Source of the DNA: Alphaproteobacteria bacterium
GTDB lineage: Bacteria; Pseudomonadota; Alphaproteobacteria; UBA8366; Aestuariispiraceae
Direction: 5' to 3'
Assembly: GCA_024743195.1 (NCBI GenBank)
Contig: JANSXE010000015.1
Coordinates: forward strand, 20,454 to 84,453
Length of the DNA stretch: 64,000 bases
Part shown: positions 46,397-56,445 of the stretch, piece after piece
How positions within the stretch are numbered: position 1 is the stretch's first letter
Layout of the letters: every line of letters starts with the position of its first letter
The notes under the pieces: generated by a model
Databases searched by the model: none
The model's input: the letters and a program-made list of their open reading frames with translations, nothing else
Told to the model about the DNA's origin: nothing
Position numbers and translations under genes: made by a program

Positions 46397-47083
46397 GTGA
46401 GCAATCAGAACCAGAAGCGCGGTCGGCGCAACAGCGGCGGCGGCGGCGGTGGGGGTCGCCGTGGAGGCAATCCGGCCCGTCAGAACTACGATTCGAACGG
46501 ACCCGGCGTGCGCATCCGCGGCAATGCGACGCAGATTCACGACAAGTACCTGCAACTCGCCCGCGACGCCCAAGGCTCCGGCGACCGCGTGCTGGCCGAG
46601 AACATGTTGCAGCACGCCGAGCATTACTATCGCATTCTGAACGCGGATTCCGGCGACCGCGGCCGCCCGCCGGCGCCGCAAAGCCAGCCCCACCCCGCCA
46701 GCGCGGGAGAGGCCGTGCAGCGCGAGGAGGCCGAGGTCGCCGTCGCTTCCGACCCGACGGATGCGACGGGCGAGGGCGGCGAGGAAGAGCGCGCCGCGCG
46801 GCCGCAACGCGGCCGCGGCCGGCAGCCCCGCACCGGCGAGGCGCAGGAGGCCGAAGGCGACGGGCGCAATGCGCCGGTTTCGGCCGACGGCGACCCGCAA
46901 GCGGACAGCGCCGAAGAGGCGCCGGCGCCGGTGAAGCGCGGCCGCGGACGCCCGCGCAAGAATCCGGACGCCCCCCCGCGCAAGCGGACCGCGCCGCGCG
47001 AAGCCGCCGCCGCGCCCGCCGCCGCCCAAGCGGACGACGACGCGGACGACGCCGGCCTGCGCGCCATCATCGGCGCCGACTGA
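46397..47083 (+). CDS. DUF4167 domain protein
   Basis: A 228-aa protein typical of alphaproteobacteria. The N-terminus is Gly/Arg-rich (RRNSGGGGGGGRRGG), and the DUF4167 core is GVRIRGNATQIHDKYLQLARDAQGSGDRVLAENMLQHAEHYY in two pieces (about residues 38-80). The rest is Ala/Glu/Arg-rich, with AT-hook-like RGRPRK stretches. GTG at 46397 is preferred, with GAGG upstream. It is often downstream of prmC; function is unknown, nucleic-acid binding is likely. Confidence 0.9.
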   Translation: MSNQNQKRGRRNSGGGGGGGRRGGNPARQNYDSNGPGVRIRGNATQIHDKYLQLARDAQGSGDRVLAENMLQHAEHYYRILNADSGDRGRPPAPQSQPHPASAGEAVQREEAEVAVASDPTDATGEGGEEERAARPQRGRGRQPRTGEAQEAEGDGRNAPVSADGDPQADSAEEAPAPVKRGRGRPRKNPDAPPRKRTAPREAAAAPAAAQADDDADDAGLRAIIGAD

Positions 47084-47198
47084 TCGGACGAAAGAGGCGG
47101 CGGTCGGAACGACGCGTCATTCCTGACGGCGCGACGGCTTTTGCTGGCGGACGACTGCGGGCTCTCCCGGACAGGACGCGCGACCGGCCCCGGCCGCG

Positions 47199-47960
47199 TC
47201 AGACGACCCGGAGCTCGTCGCCCGCCGCCACGCGGCCTGCGGCCGTCACCCGGGCGTAGATCCCGCAATTGATGTGGCCGAAGCCGCGGCGCAGGGTGAG
47301 CGGAAGGTTGATGTCCCGGGCGCCGGTTTCCGGATTGACCTCGGTGGCCGCGCAGCGCTCGATCGGCTCGACCACCTCCAGCACCGCTTCGCCGATCTCC
47401 AGCTTGCGGCCGACCCACTCGCTCTCGGCCCAGGCCGGCGCCCCCTTGAGGTAGAAATTCCCTCTAAAGCGCTGCGGGTCGACCGGCGCGCGGGCGACCC
47501 GTTCGATGTCCGCCACGCTCGCCAGATTGATGAGCGACACGAAAGGGTCGGGAACGTCGGTGAATTGCTGCTCCGCCGCCGCCTCCACGATGCGGGGGTT
47601 GCCGCGCGGCCCCTGCGGCATGAAGCCGGAAAGAAAGGTCTGCAGCACCATCCGGCCGGTCACGTCGTCCAACCGGCCGCGGCTGACCGACTTGCCCTTG
47701 CGGGTGATGGTCAGCGTCGCGGTCTCCTCATCGAAGGAGATTCCGAGCTGCGCCAGCTTCTCGTCCTTGGCCAGCATCAGGAATTCCTGCTTGCGGGCCC
47801 AGGTCGGGGCCACGGGATCGACCTTGCTGGCGGCGTGCAGGATCGCCCAATGTCGGTCGAAGGGCAGCGTGCGGCCGATCGCCAACGTCACCGCGTCGAG
47901 ATGGTCGGCGGCGAGGCCCTTCACGGGATAGCGGCAGATGTCGTCGACTGTGATTCGCAT
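47199..47960 (-). CDS. MOSC domain protein
   Basis: A 253-aa protein of the MOSC family (molybdenum cofactor sulfurase C-terminal domain). The N-terminal beta-barrel (MRITVDDICRYPVKGLAADH) and the MOSC motif with its Cys (PIERCAATEVNPETGARDINLP) are visible. The start at 47960 is the family-like N-terminus. MOSC proteins bind Moco or transfer sulfur; it may serve the molybdenum hydroxylase about 2 kb away. Confidence 0.9.
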   Translation of the reverse strand: MRITVDDICRYPVKGLAADHLDAVTLAIGRTLPFDRHWAILHAASKVDPVAPTWARKQEFLMLAKDEKLAQLGISFDEETATLTITRKGKSVSRGRLDDVTGRMVLQTFLSGFMPQGPRGNPRIVEAAAEQQFTDVPDPFVSLINLASVADIERVARAPVDPQRFRGNFYLKGAPAWAESEWVGRKLEIGEAVLEVVEPIERCAATEVNPETGARDINLPLTLRRGFGHINCGIYARVTAAGRVAAGDELRVV

Positions 47961-48122
47961 GGCGGTGAGTTTTAGCGCGTCCCGGCGGCGGTGCAAGCCG
48001 CATGGGCCGGAAAGGCTTCAGCGGCGTCTAGCGCCGCGGCGCTTGCCGGGCCGTCGGCTGGGGGCTACCGTCTCGCCCATGAGCGACCCCACCCGCGTTC
48101 CTTCCCCGGACCGTCGGCCCCG

Positions 48123-48530
48123 ATGGTGAAAACATTCCCCTACGAGGTCTACGCGCTGCGCATCGGCGAGGGCGCGCCGATCTATCTCCTCGTCTCCCCG
48201 GTGCGCGCGCTCCTGGCGGCGTTCGCGCCCGATCCGCCGGCTTTCGGGCGCGATCTCGCCAATGCGCTGAAAGGGCTGGACTGCGATCCGGCCGACGTGC
48301 GCGACATCCTGCTGATCGGTCTCGGGGCGGAGGACGGCCCGAAGAGCATCACGGCCTTCGCCGACGCGTGGATCCATCGCCTGAGCGACGAGAAGGACGT
48401 CCTCGCCGGCGTCTCCGTTCGGCGCGACGCGACGGGGGCGTTGCGCCTCAGCATCGCGACGCGGCGGGGCCCGCTGACGCTGCCGGCGGACGAAACGGGT
48501 CCGCCCGGCGCGACGGTGCGTCTGGACTGA
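48123..48530 (+). CDS. Hypothetical protein, 135 aa
   Basis: A small cytoplasmic protein of unknown family, 135 aa from the ATG at 48123 (MVKTFPYEVYALRIGEGAPI). Its sequence is balanced and has a normal codon pattern (FAPDPPAFGRDLANALKGL). It converges with the LysR gene, 9 bp apart. I recognise no domain. Confidence 0.6.
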   Translation: MVKTFPYEVYALRIGEGAPIYLLVSPVRALLAAFAPDPPAFGRDLANALKGLDCDPADVRDILLIGLGAEDGPKSITAFADAWIHRLSDEKDVLAGVSVRRDATGALRLSIATRRGPLTLPADETGPPGATVRLD

Positions 48531-48539
48531 CGGCAAGCG

Positions 48540-49436
48540 TCAGAACTGGGTTTCCGCGACCTTGCGCAGCAGGAAGTCCCGGAACACGGAGATGCGCTTC
48601 GAGTGGCGCAGCTCCTCCGGATAGACGAAGTAGGCCTGGGTCGTCGGACCGCGCAGATCGGGCAGCACCTGCTCCAGCCCCATCTTCTCCGGCATCATGA
48701 ACTCCGGCAGGCTGGCGAGGCCGAGGCCGCTCTTCACCGCGCGATAGACGCCGTAGACCGAGTTGACGCGCAGGATCGGCCGACGCGGGGTCTCCGGCCG
48801 GGCGCCGGCTTCGAGCAGCCAGTTCACCGTCTTCACCGGCATCGGCGTCTCCTCGCCGAAGACGACGATATCGTGACCGTCCAACTCCTCCACCGACTGC
48901 GGCCGGCCCTTGTCGTCGAGATAGCCCGGCGCGCCGTACACCTTGGTCGTGTAGCTCATCAAGGGGCGCTGCACGAGGTCGGGCTGGCGCGGCGGGCTCA
49001 TGCGGATCGCGACGTCCGCCTGCCGCATGCCGAGGTCCAGCTCCTCGTCGGACAGGATCAGGGTCACCTCGACGTCGGGGAAGAGGCGGATGAACTCCTT
49101 GATCTGCGGCGTCAGCCAGGTGGAGCCGAGCGCGGTCGTGGTGGTGATCTTCAAGGGCCCGCTCGGCCGATCCTTCGATTCGGCCAGCCGCGCCTCCACC
49201 ATGGACAATTTGTGGAAGACGTCCTTCACCGTGCGGAAGAGCATGTCGCCCTGCTCGGTCAGGATCAGGCCGCGGGCGTGGCGGTGGAACAGCGGCGCCT
49301 TGACGCTTTCCTCCAGCGCTGAGATCTGTCGGCTGATCGCCGATTGGCTCAGATTCAGCTTCTCGCCCGCATGGGTGAAGCTGCCGGCCTCGGCCACGGC
49401 GTGAAAAATCCGCAATCTGTCCCAATCCATCGGCAT
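48540..49436 (-). CDS. LysR family transcriptional regulator 1
   Basis: A 298-aa LysR-type regulator. The N-terminal winged helix reads [20 protein letters not shown] and [20 protein letters not shown], and the rest is the periplasmic-binding-protein-like effector domain. It is not divergent from a clear target: the convergent 135-aa gene is on one side and the molybdenum hydroxylase on the other, 101 bp away and in the same direction. Confidence 0.92.
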   Translation of the reverse strand: MPMDWDRLRIFHAVAEAGSFTHAGEKLNLSQSAISRQISALEESVKAPLFHRHARGLILTEQGDMLFRTVKDVFHKLSMVEARLAESKDRPSGPLKITTTTALGSTWLTPQIKEFIRLFPDVEVTLILSDEELDLGMRQADVAIRMSPPRQPDLVQRPLMSYTTKVYGAPGYLDDKGRPQSVEELDGHDIVVFGEETPMPVKTVNWLLEAGARPETPRRPILRVNSVYGVYRAVKSGLGLASLPEFMMPEKMGLEQVLPDLRGPTTQAYFVYPEELRHSKRISVFRDFLLRKVAETQF

Positions 49437-49537
49437 GGCCGGGACCCTAGCCGAATCGCCTGGGGCGCGCTAGCCGAATGCACGCTCAGGCGCGCCCGGC
49501 GGGGCGGGGCGCGGACCCCGCCCGCCGGCGCGTCGCG

Positions 49538-51760
49538 TCAGACGTCCAGGGCCTTGCGGATCGGCAGTTGGCGCACCCGCCGGCCCGTCGCCGCGGCGAT
49601 CGCGTTCGCGACCGCCGGGCCGATCGAGGGCAGCCCCGGCTCGCCGACGCCGCTCGGCCGCGCGTCGGAGGGGACGATGTGCACCTCCACCGCCGGGGCC
49701 TGATCGATCCTGAGCGGCGTGTAGGCGTCGTAGTTGGTCTCCTGCACCCGGCCTGCCTCCAGGGTGAGCTCTTCCGCCATGATCGCGCCGAGACCGAAGG
49801 CGGTTCCACCCTCGATCTGCGCGCGGACCACGTCGGGATTGACCACCGTGCCGCACTCGACCGCGGCGACGACGCGGTGGATCACGGGCGCGCCGCCCTC
49901 CATGGCGAGCTCGACCACATGGGCGACCACGCTGCCGAAACTCTCATGCAGCGCCAGCCCGCGATGGCGGCCCTCGGGAAGCGGCTCCGCCCAGCCGGCC
50001 TTCTCCGCCGCCGTCTGCAGCACGGCCCGGTGGCGCGGATGATCGGCCAGCATCGCCATGCGGAAGGCGTAGGGGTCCTTGCCCGCGGCCGCCGCCAACT
50101 CGTCGATGAAGGCCTCGACCGCGAAAGCCGTGTGGGTCGAGCCGACGGCCCGCCACCAAAGGACCGGCACGCCGACGTCGGTAGACGTGAGCCCGACCGA
50201 CAGGTTGGGAACCGCGTAGGGAAGGTTGGACGCCCCTTCGACGGAGGTGTAGTCGATGCCGTTCTGAACCATCGCGGCCTCGAACGGCGTGCCCGCCAGG
50301 ATCGACTGGCCGACGATGTGGTTCTCCCAGGCGACAAGATTGCCCTCTTCGTCCAGCCCCGCGCGCAGCCTGTGCACATAGGCCGGGCGATAGCGGCCGC
50401 CGGCCATGTCGTCCTCGCGCGTCCACTGCACCTTCACCGGCGCGCGCCAGCCGATGGCCTTGGCGACGGCGACGGCCTCGGCCACCACGTCGCCGTCGGC
50501 CACCGCGCGGCGCCCGAAGCTGCCCCCGGTCGTCATGACGTGGAGGCGCACCCGCTCCGGCGGAAGCTCCGCGATCTGGGCGGCGATGTACTGGTAGAGG
50601 GTCGGGATCTGATGGCCGCCCCAGACTTCGAGCTCGCCCGCCTCGCTCATCGCCGCGATGGCGTTCATAGGCTCCAGCGCCGCATGCGCCAGATAGGGGA
50701 ACTCGTAGGACGCCTCGAGGGTTTGGGCGGAAGACGCAAGCGCCCCGGCCGCGTCGCCTTCGGCGCGGGCGATAGCCTTGGGCGGCTCCGAGGCGAGGCG
50801 ATGGTAGGTGTCGAGGATCTCGCGACTGCCGCGGGTTTCCGCCTCACTCTCGTCCCACGCGACGGAGAGCGCCTCGCGGCCCTTAAGCGCCGCCCACGTG
50901 CTCTCCGCCACGACGGCCACGCCGCGCGGGATCTGCACCACGTCGGTCACTCCCTTGACGGCGAGCGCCCCCCCGGCGTCGAAGCTCGCGACCCGGGCGC
51001 CGAAGCGTGGCGGATGGGCGACGACCGCGGTCAGCATGCCGGGCAGCGCGACGTCGATGGTGAAGCGGTGGCTGCCGTTCGTCTTCCCGGCGCTGTCGAA
51101 GCGGCGCAGCGCCTCGTTCCCGATCTGAGACCATTGCCCGCGCGCTTTCAGCGGCGGGTCCTGCGGCGGCGCCATTTCAGCCGCCCGGCCCGCCATGTCG
51201 CCGAAACTCGCGCGGCGCCCGTCCGGATGGCTCAGCACCCCGGCTGCGACGGAGATCTGATCGCCCGGAACGTCCCAGGCCTCGGCCGCCGCGGCGACGA
51301 GCATGGCGCGGGCGGCCGCGCCCGCCTTGCGATAGCGCTCCCAGGAGGTCGCCATCGAGGTGGAGCCGCCGGTGCCCTGCGCCGTTCCACCCCACAGGAT
51401 GTTGCCGTAGAGAGTCACGTCGCCGGCGGCGCCTTGGACGTCCACCTGCGACCAGTCCGCCTCCAACTCCTCCACCACCAGGGTCGCGATCCCGTGATAC
51501 ACGCCCTGCCCCATGTCGAACTGGGAGGAGAGCACCGTCACACGGTTGTCCGGCGTGATCCGGATGTAGCCGATCAACGGATTGGCGGGAGAGGCCGCGG
51601 CGGTCTCGGAGGCGCGGGCGGCGTCGAGCGGGCGCAGCCCGACGACCAGGCCGCCGGCTGCGGCCGCAGCGCCGATCAGGAAAGTGCGACGGGTTGGCCG
51701 CGCGTCCCAAGCGGCCTCCAGGGCGGCGAGGCCCTTGGGCGGGTCCATCTTCGCGAGCAT
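49538..51760 (-). CDS. Molybdenum hydroxylase large subunit (isoquinoline oxidoreductase IorB-like)
   Basis: A 740-aa molybdopterin-binding subunit of the xanthine oxidase family, the membrane/periplasm branch. A twin-arginine signal is near the N-terminus ([17 protein letters not shown], about residues 16-33). Typical pieces are [35 protein letters not shown] and the catalytic Glu in [19 protein letters not shown]. With the small subunit 3 bp upstream it forms a two-subunit enzyme that hydroxylates an N-heterocycle or aldehyde. No cytochrome subunit gene was seen. Confidence 0.92.
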   Translation of the reverse strand: MLAKMDPPKGLAALEAAWDARPTRRTFLIGAAAAAGGLVVGLRPLDAARASETAAASPANPLIGYIRITPDNRVTVLSSQFDMGQGVYHGIATLVVEELEADWSQVDVQGAAGDVTLYGNILWGGTAQGTGGSTSMATSWERYRKAGAAARAMLVAAAAEAWDVPGDQISVAAGVLSHPDGRRASFGDMAGRAAEMAPPQDPPLKARGQWSQIGNEALRRFDSAGKTNGSHRFTIDVALPGMLTAVVAHPPRFGARVASFDAGGALAVKGVTDVVQIPRGVAVVAESTWAALKGREALSVAWDESEAETRGSREILDTYHRLASEPPKAIARAEGDAAGALASSAQTLEASYEFPYLAHAALEPMNAIAAMSEAGELEVWGGHQIPTLYQYIAAQIAELPPERVRLHVMTTGGSFGRRAVADGDVVAEAVAVAKAIGWRAPVKVQWTREDDMAGGRYRPAYVHRLRAGLDEEGNLVAWENHIVGQSILAGTPFEAAMVQNGIDYTSVEGASNLPYAVPNLSVGLTSTDVGVPVLWWRAVGSTHTAFAVEAFIDELAAAAGKDPYAFRMAMLADHPRHRAVLQTAAEKAGWAEPLPEGRHRGLALHESFGSVVAHVVELAMEGGAPVIHRVVAAVECGTVVNPDVVRAQIEGGTAFGLGAIMAEELTLEAGRVQETNYDAYTPLRIDQAPAVEVHIVPSDARPSGVGEPGLPSIGPAVANAIAAATGRRVRQLPIRKALDV

Positions 51761-51763
51761 GGC

Positions 51764-52225
51764 TCAGGCCTCCAACCGGCGGGCGGCTTCATGGACGCCG
51801 GCCCGGATGCGTTGATAGGTGGCGCAGCGGCACAGATTGCCCCAGAGGGCGGCGTCGATGTCCGCGTCGCTCGGCGTCGGCGATTCGGCCAGCAGCGCGA
51901 CCGCCGCCATGAGCTGGCCGGACTGGCAGTAACCGCATTGCGGCACGTCCATCTCCGCCCAGACCTGGGCCAGCGTCTCGGCGATCGGCCCGGAGACGCC
52001 TTCGATGGTGGTGATCTCCACCCCTTCGGCGTCCGCGACCGTCATCTGGCAGGAGCGCGTCGGCGCGCCGTCCGCATGCACCGTGCAGGCGCCGCATTGC
52101 GCGATCCCGCAGCCGAACTTGGTTCCGGTCAGGCCGGCCGTCTCGCGGATCGCCCAAAGCAGCGGCGTGTCGCCCGCCACATCGAGCGCGCGAGTCTCGC
52201 CGTTCAAACGGATCTGGTAGGCCAT
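51764..52225 (-). CDS. Molybdenum hydroxylase [2Fe-2S] subunit (IorA-like)
   Basis: A 153-aa iron-sulfur subunit that passes electrons from the Mo centre. The two cluster motifs are KFGCGIAQCGACTVHADG...SC and CGYCQSGQ...CRC, all eight Cys present. It has no signal peptide and would be exported with the Tat-bearing large subunit. Divergent from the second LysR gene, 106 bp apart. Confidence 0.94.
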   Translation of the reverse strand: MAYQIRLNGETRALDVAGDTPLLWAIRETAGLTGTKFGCGIAQCGACTVHADGAPTRSCQMTVADAEGVEITTIEGVSGPIAETLAQVWAEMDVPQCGYCQSGQLMAAVALLAESPTPSDADIDAALWGNLCRCATYQRIRAGVHEAARRLEA

Positions 52226-52331
52226 GGCCCTCTCCTCGGTTGACGCCGTCCGACGGTGAGATGGGGTGGGCCGACCGATACGAAAAATCGATTGTTCCTA
52301 TATTTGTCATCCACCCCGGTTATGATTGGGC

Positions 52332-53234
52332 ATGCGATCGATCGATCTGAACCTGCTGCGCTCCCTGGAGGTCCTGCTGGAGGAGCGGCACGTCACCCGC
52401 GCGGCGCGGCGGCTCGGGATCAGCCAGCCGGCGCTCTCGGCGCAGCTCGCGCGCCTGCGCGATCTCTTCGAAGACCCCTTGCTGGTTCCCGAGGGCAAGC
52501 GCCTGGCGCCCACCCGCCGCGCGCGCGGTCTGCAGGCGGGGTTGAGCGCGCATTTGAGCGGGCTCGCCGGCCTGCTGGCAGGGGATCAGGACTTCGACCC
52601 CGCGGCGGATGCGATCGAGTTCCAGATCGCGGCCAGCGACGTGATCCAGCGCGCCGTCGGCGCCCCCTTGGCCGCGCGGCTCTTGGAGACGGCGCCGAAC
52701 TGCCGCCTGGCGATGCGCCAACCCGACGCCGACCGGTTGGAAGAGCAGATGCGCCGCGGCGAGGTCAATCTGGTGATCGGCCCGGACGCGCTGACCCGCG
52801 GCCCGGGTTGGCGCCGCGAGCGTCTGTTCACCCAGAGCTTCGTGACCGTCATGCGCCGCGATCATCCGCTGGCGCCCGGACCGCTGACGCTGAAGGATTT
52901 CTGCGCTGCGCGCCATCTCATGGTCTCGACGACGGGCGGCGGCTTCGACGGGCTGGTCGATCAGGTGCTGGCGGCGCGCGGGCTCAGCCGGCGCGTCGTG
53001 CTGTCGGTGCAGGATTTCCTGATGATCCCCAGTCTGCTGCGCGACACCGATCTGATCGTGACCACGCCGGACGCCCTGGCCGCCAGCCTGCCGGACGGCT
53101 TTCACGTCACCGCCCCGCCGGTGGAGATCCCGGGCTTTGGAATCTTCATGGCGTGGCGGCCGGACGCGGCCTTGGAGCCGGCCCTCGACTGGCTGCGCGG
53201 CGCCGTCCGGTCGATCTGCGCCGACCGGGTCTAG
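52332..53234 (+). CDS. LysR family transcriptional regulator 2
   Basis: A 300-aa LysR-type regulator of the NodD/NahR-like branch (SIDLNLLRSLEVLLEERHVT, RAARRLGISQPALSAQLARL). It is divergent from the molybdenum hydroxylase operon, the usual position for its regulator. An in-frame TTG at 52326 is an alternative start. Its stop TAG lies within CTAG, next to the 10-bp repeat that borders the SIR2 insert. Confidence 0.92.
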   Translation: MRSIDLNLLRSLEVLLEERHVTRAARRLGISQPALSAQLARLRDLFEDPLLVPEGKRLAPTRRARGLQAGLSAHLSGLAGLLAGDQDFDPAADAIEFQIAASDVIQRAVGAPLAARLLETAPNCRLAMRQPDADRLEEQMRRGEVNLVIGPDALTRGPGWRRERLFTQSFVTVMRRDHPLAPGPLTLKDFCAARHLMVSTTGGGFDGLVDQVLAARGLSRRVVLSVQDFLMIPSLLRDTDLIVTTPDALAASLPDGFHVTAPPVEIPGFGIFMAWRPDAALEPALDWLRGAVRSICADRV

Positions 53235-54489
53235 AACCCGAACAATTCTTGCTTTAGGACGGGACACAAATCGGACAATAAAACTTAAGGAAAAATCATT
53301 AATTGACTAAATACAATTTAAAAAGTCATCGCCAAACCCGTTTTTTATCAAAATTGTATTATCCCAATCGACAAAAGAGAAGTTTTTTTGTACGCAGTTT
53401 CCTGGGTTTCATCAGTAATAAAATCCACCATCACAAGCTCTTCACGTCCGCCATATTCCTCCGCAACCGAGTCATCTGGGAACATCTGATAGTTTCGGAT
53501 GATCGAGTAAATTATTTGCCGTGCGTACTCATCGTGCTCAGGCAACGAATACCCAATCAATGCCATACGAAAGTTCAAACAGCCAAAACCTGACATACCT
53601 GACCAAAATTCGGTGATCTTTGAGAAATACACCAACTTATTTGTAGACGGAGCCATAATTAAGGGACAAAATAGAAATAGTGGAGGGTTGTGGTATATTA
53701 TTTCCGGATTTTTCAACACAAAGACATTCTCAAGTGGGTGCCCCTCTCCCCAAACACCGTCTGAAATAGGCTCTAGATCACATCCGCGCGATCCATCAAA
53801 TACAGGATCTTGAGGCATATAATTTTTTCCTGTTACTCTCTCCCCATAGATCTTCCTATTAATAAATGAAGTTTTATCAAACCAGTTTATCGACCCATGA
53901 AGCTTCAATACGACCACTTCATCACGGTCATCATCGCAAACATTATACACTGGGCCAGCTTCTTTGTATCTACTAGGAACCAGTCGATACGGGATGCCCT
54001 CTAAGTCTAGGGCATTTTCAAGCAAACAATCGTAATTAAAACTCAAAATTACATCTCCGGGAAGCAATTTATTGACAAAGTCCCTGTAAATATTTGGAAT
54101 ATTATTTGGTTCAGGTGTTTTTTTACATATAATTTCTGACAAAATTGTCTTTATAACAATTTGAGACTCATTTCCATCTTGGCTCCAGGTATCCCCGCCT
54201 CGAAGCCATAAAAAATGTTCAATATCGAGAAATCCAAGAAATTCCTCCAAATCCACCGTGTCGAAATTTAACTCTCTACCGTAGCAAATTTTTTGGTACT
54301 CGAAAAAATATTCAAGATCTTCAAACAACTTAGCGGCGCGCCCGTCCAAATCTCGAGCCCTTTCAAGAACCTCCCGCCACAGTTCTTGTCCAAGCGGCAA
54401 GCCTGCAAGCTTCGAGAATCCAGCGCCCAGTATAAACACCGAGAACTTTCGATCCGGCGCTGAAGAGGGCATGAATCAAAACCCGAACA
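53235..54489. mobile_element. AT-rich insert carrying a SIR2-like gene, flanked by 10-bp direct repeats
   Basis: AACCCGAACA occurs exactly at 53235-53244 and again at 54480-54489, at the two borders of a segment of much lower GC than anything around it. Joining the flanks through one copy restores a plausible ancestor in which the LysR gene and the 639-aa gene on the other strand both ended in CTAG. The insert changed the 639-aa gene's stop from TAG to TGA. This looks like a target-site duplication. The inner ends show only a weak inverted match (ATTCTTGC and ATTCATGC). No transposase or integrase gene is inside. Confidence 0.7.
53348..54472 (-). CDS. SIR2-like domain protein (putative NADase effector)
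   Basis: A 374-aa protein with the SIR2_2-type fold used in several anti-phage and toxin systems to cleave NAD+. The nucleotide loop is ILGAGFSKLAGLP (GAGFS at 16-20), the catalytic Asn is in SFNYD (Asn146), the catalytic His in KLHGSINW (His192), and IGYSLPEHDEYA (306-317) is a further family mark. There is no obvious second domain. Codon use is strongly AT-rich. The ATG lies only 3 nt after the stop of the 639-aa gene, so it could be read from that operon. It has no partner gene, so it would act alone or with a distant sensor. Confidence 0.85.
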   Translation of the reverse strand: MPSSAPDRKFSVFILGAGFSKLAGLPLGQELWREVLERARDLDGRAAKLFEDLEYFFEYQKICYGRELNFDTVDLEEFLGFLDIEHFLWLRGGDTWSQDGNESQIVIKTILSEIICKKTPEPNNIPNIYRDFVNKLLPGDVILSFNYDCLLENALDLEGIPYRLVPSRYKEAGPVYNVCDDDRDEVVVLKLHGSINWFDKTSFINRKIYGERVTGKNYMPQDPVFDGSRGCDLEPISDGVWGEGHPLENVFVLKNPEIIYHNPPLFLFCPLIMAPSTNKLVYFSKITEFWSGMSGFGCLNFRMALIGYSLPEHDEYARQIIYSIIRNYQMFPDDSVAEEYGGREELVMVDFITDETQETAYKKTSLLSIGIIQF

Positions 54490-56395
54490 TGTGGTCGAGC
54501 GAGAAGCTCTCGGCCCCGTCCGGCCCCGCCATCAGCCCGTGATAGCCGAACAGGCGGCAGGTCACGTCGCGGATCAGGATGTAGCCGGCGTCGCCGGCGG
54601 TCGCGCAGGCGTCTGCGCTGAACAGCCCCCGTTGGGTGAAGCGGAAGCTGCCGCCGCAGGGGATGGCGACGCGCTCCTCCGCCACCGGCCGGCCGTCGCG
54701 GTCGGTCAGCGTCAGCACGGTCTCGCTTTCGGCCTTCCATTCGGTCGAGGCGGGATAGACCAGATGGCAGAAGGCGTCGTAGCCCGCAGGCCCGATGCGC
54801 AGGAACAGCCGGGTCGACAGGCCCGGCGCGCGGCCGGCGTAGCTCTGCGGCTCGTTCCTGTAGGTCAGCACATGGTTGAACATGTGCGCGCCGAAGCTGG
54901 TCTCCGCCGCATGGCCGGAGCGCCGGTCCGTATAGCGGAAGAGGCCGTGCAGCCAGCCGTCGGCCTCGCCCCCGTCGCGGAAGTCGTAGACCAGTTCGGC
55001 GTGGCCGTACGCGTCCGCGGCCAGCCCGCCGTCGCGCGCCAGGGCGCCGAGGTCGAGCAGCGCCGCATGGTCGCGCGGCAGTCGACCGAAGATGTGGCGG
55101 CCGATCTCCTGACCGGCGCGGTCATAGAGGATCGCCGCCGTCGGCAGGTCCTGCTGGCAGGTCGCCATCGGCGTCGGCAGCGCCAGGCTGTCATAGGCGC
55201 CAGGCGGCAGGATCGGGGCGGGCAGGATGTAGCCCTTGCCCATCAGGTTCGCGAGGTCGGGGATCTTCGGATCCGGCTTCAGGTCGACCCGCTCCACGTT
55301 CGGGTGGCTGATGCGCAACCGGCCGTCCGCCTTGGCGATCTCGTAGCGCGGTCGCACGAAATGCTTGCCGGCCTGGATCTCGATCTGCTCCGGCCAGGCG
55401 AGGTCCGGCAAGAGCGCGGCGACGTCGAGCGCATAGGAGCCGAAGGCCGGAACCTCCTCCTCAAGCCAGACGATCTCCCCGCGGCCCATGCGGTTCAGGC
55501 CGACGGCGCCTTTGGGGATCGGCGCCGGGTGACTGTTCTGCACCCAGAGCACCACCGTCTCGCCCGCGTCCGGCGCCGGCAGGCCGGCGTAGAGGTCGGA
55601 CGGCCAGGCGTTGGCGTCGTGGGTGCAGGACAAGACCGAGGCGTCGTCGCCGTAGGTGTCGAGCGCGTATTTGACGATATCGTGGCCGGCCGCGCCGATC
55701 ACATGCAGGAAGAGTTGGCCGGTGAAGGGGCCGAGGCCGAAGCGCTCGCGCACCTCCCGGCTGTCGATTGCGAAGGTTCCGTTGGCGGCCCCCAGCGGCT
55801 CGCGCCATTGCGCCAGCACCTCTCCCGCGTCGTCGAACAGGCAGCACCAGACCGCCACGCTCTCCGCCCCGTAACCGCCCCAGTAATTGGCGGTGACGAG
55901 CCGGGTGTGATGGCCGTCGGCGTCGCGGAAGAAGGCGAAATTGGTCGCCCAGTTCAGATTGTCGAGATAGCGCCCCGGGTTGGTCTGCATCGTTTGGGGG
56001 ATGCGGACTTCGTCGAGGGTGATCAACTCCGCCCCGGCGGGCAGCAGATGGCGCATCTGGTCCGCGAGGCGGTCCGCCTCGAAGGCGGTCAACAGCACGG
56101 CCTTGGCGCCGGAGGCCGCAATGTCGGTCACCGGCTGCGCGGCGAGGCCGACGCGCGTCTCGCCCACGGTCTCGACGTCCTGCACATAGAGCCCGCAGAG
56201 GTCGAGGCCGGAGAGGTCGTAGATCGCGTTCACCGCCTCCGCCATGCCGAGCGGATCGTAGAGCGCCACCGGGCCCGCCTGCTGCAGCCGCGCGAGCAGG
56301 CGCTGCGAGGGCTCCACCGCCAGCGGATGGCCCAGCGCCTTGAAGGTCGAGAAGCCGCCGACCTTGTTCGAGAAGGTTTCGATGGTGAGCGCCAT
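54476..56395 (-). CDS. Uncharacterised 639-aa protein
   Basis: A 639-aa soluble protein that I do not recognise. It starts MALTIETFSNKVGGFSTFKA at 56395. Conspicuous stretches are LVTANYWGGYGAESVAVWCC, HDANAWPSDLYAGLPAPDAG, VLWVQNSHPAPIPKGAVGLN and, at the end, RLFGYHGLMAGPDGAESFSL. There is no signal peptide or membrane helix. It is the last gene of an operon with ELM1 and a 2OG-Fe oxygenase, and might be a polymer-modifying or structural protein; no function is assigned. Its stop codon is inside the insert border. Confidence 0.8.
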   Translation of the reverse strand: MALTIETFSNKVGGFSTFKALGHPLAVEPSQRLLARLQQAGPVALYDPLGMAEAVNAIYDLSGLDLCGLYVQDVETVGETRVGLAAQPVTDIAASGAKAVLLTAFEADRLADQMRHLLPAGAELITLDEVRIPQTMQTNPGRYLDNLNWATNFAFFRDADGHHTRLVTANYWGGYGAESVAVWCCLFDDAGEVLAQWREPLGAANGTFAIDSREVRERFGLGPFTGQLFLHVIGAAGHDIVKYALDTYGDDASVLSCTHDANAWPSDLYAGLPAPDAGETVVLWVQNSHPAPIPKGAVGLNRMGRGEIVWLEEEVPAFGSYALDVAALLPDLAWPEQIEIQAGKHFVRPRYEIAKADGRLRISHPNVERVDLKPDPKIPDLANLMGKGYILPAPILPPGAYDSLALPTPMATCQQDLPTAAILYDRAGQEIGRHIFGRLPRDHAALLDLGALARDGGLAADAYGHAELVYDFRDGGEADGWLHGLFRYTDRRSGHAAETSFGAHMFNHVLTYRNEPQSYAGRAPGLSTRLFLRIGPAGYDAFCHLVYPASTEWKAESETVLTLTDRDGRPVAEERVAIPCGGSFRFTQRGLFSADACATAGDAGYILIRDVTCRLFGYHGLMAGPDGAESFSLDHMFGF

Positions 56396-56445
56396 GTCGA
56401 ACGATCCTTGGATGCGACGCGCCCCGCCGGCCTGCCCGCGCGGGC

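Noticed and set aside
53245..54479. Clear terminal inverted repeats on the SIR2 insert
   Set aside because: Only a weak, offset 7-of-8 match (ATTCTTGC/ATTCATGC) was found, which may be chance; the direct repeats carry the argument.
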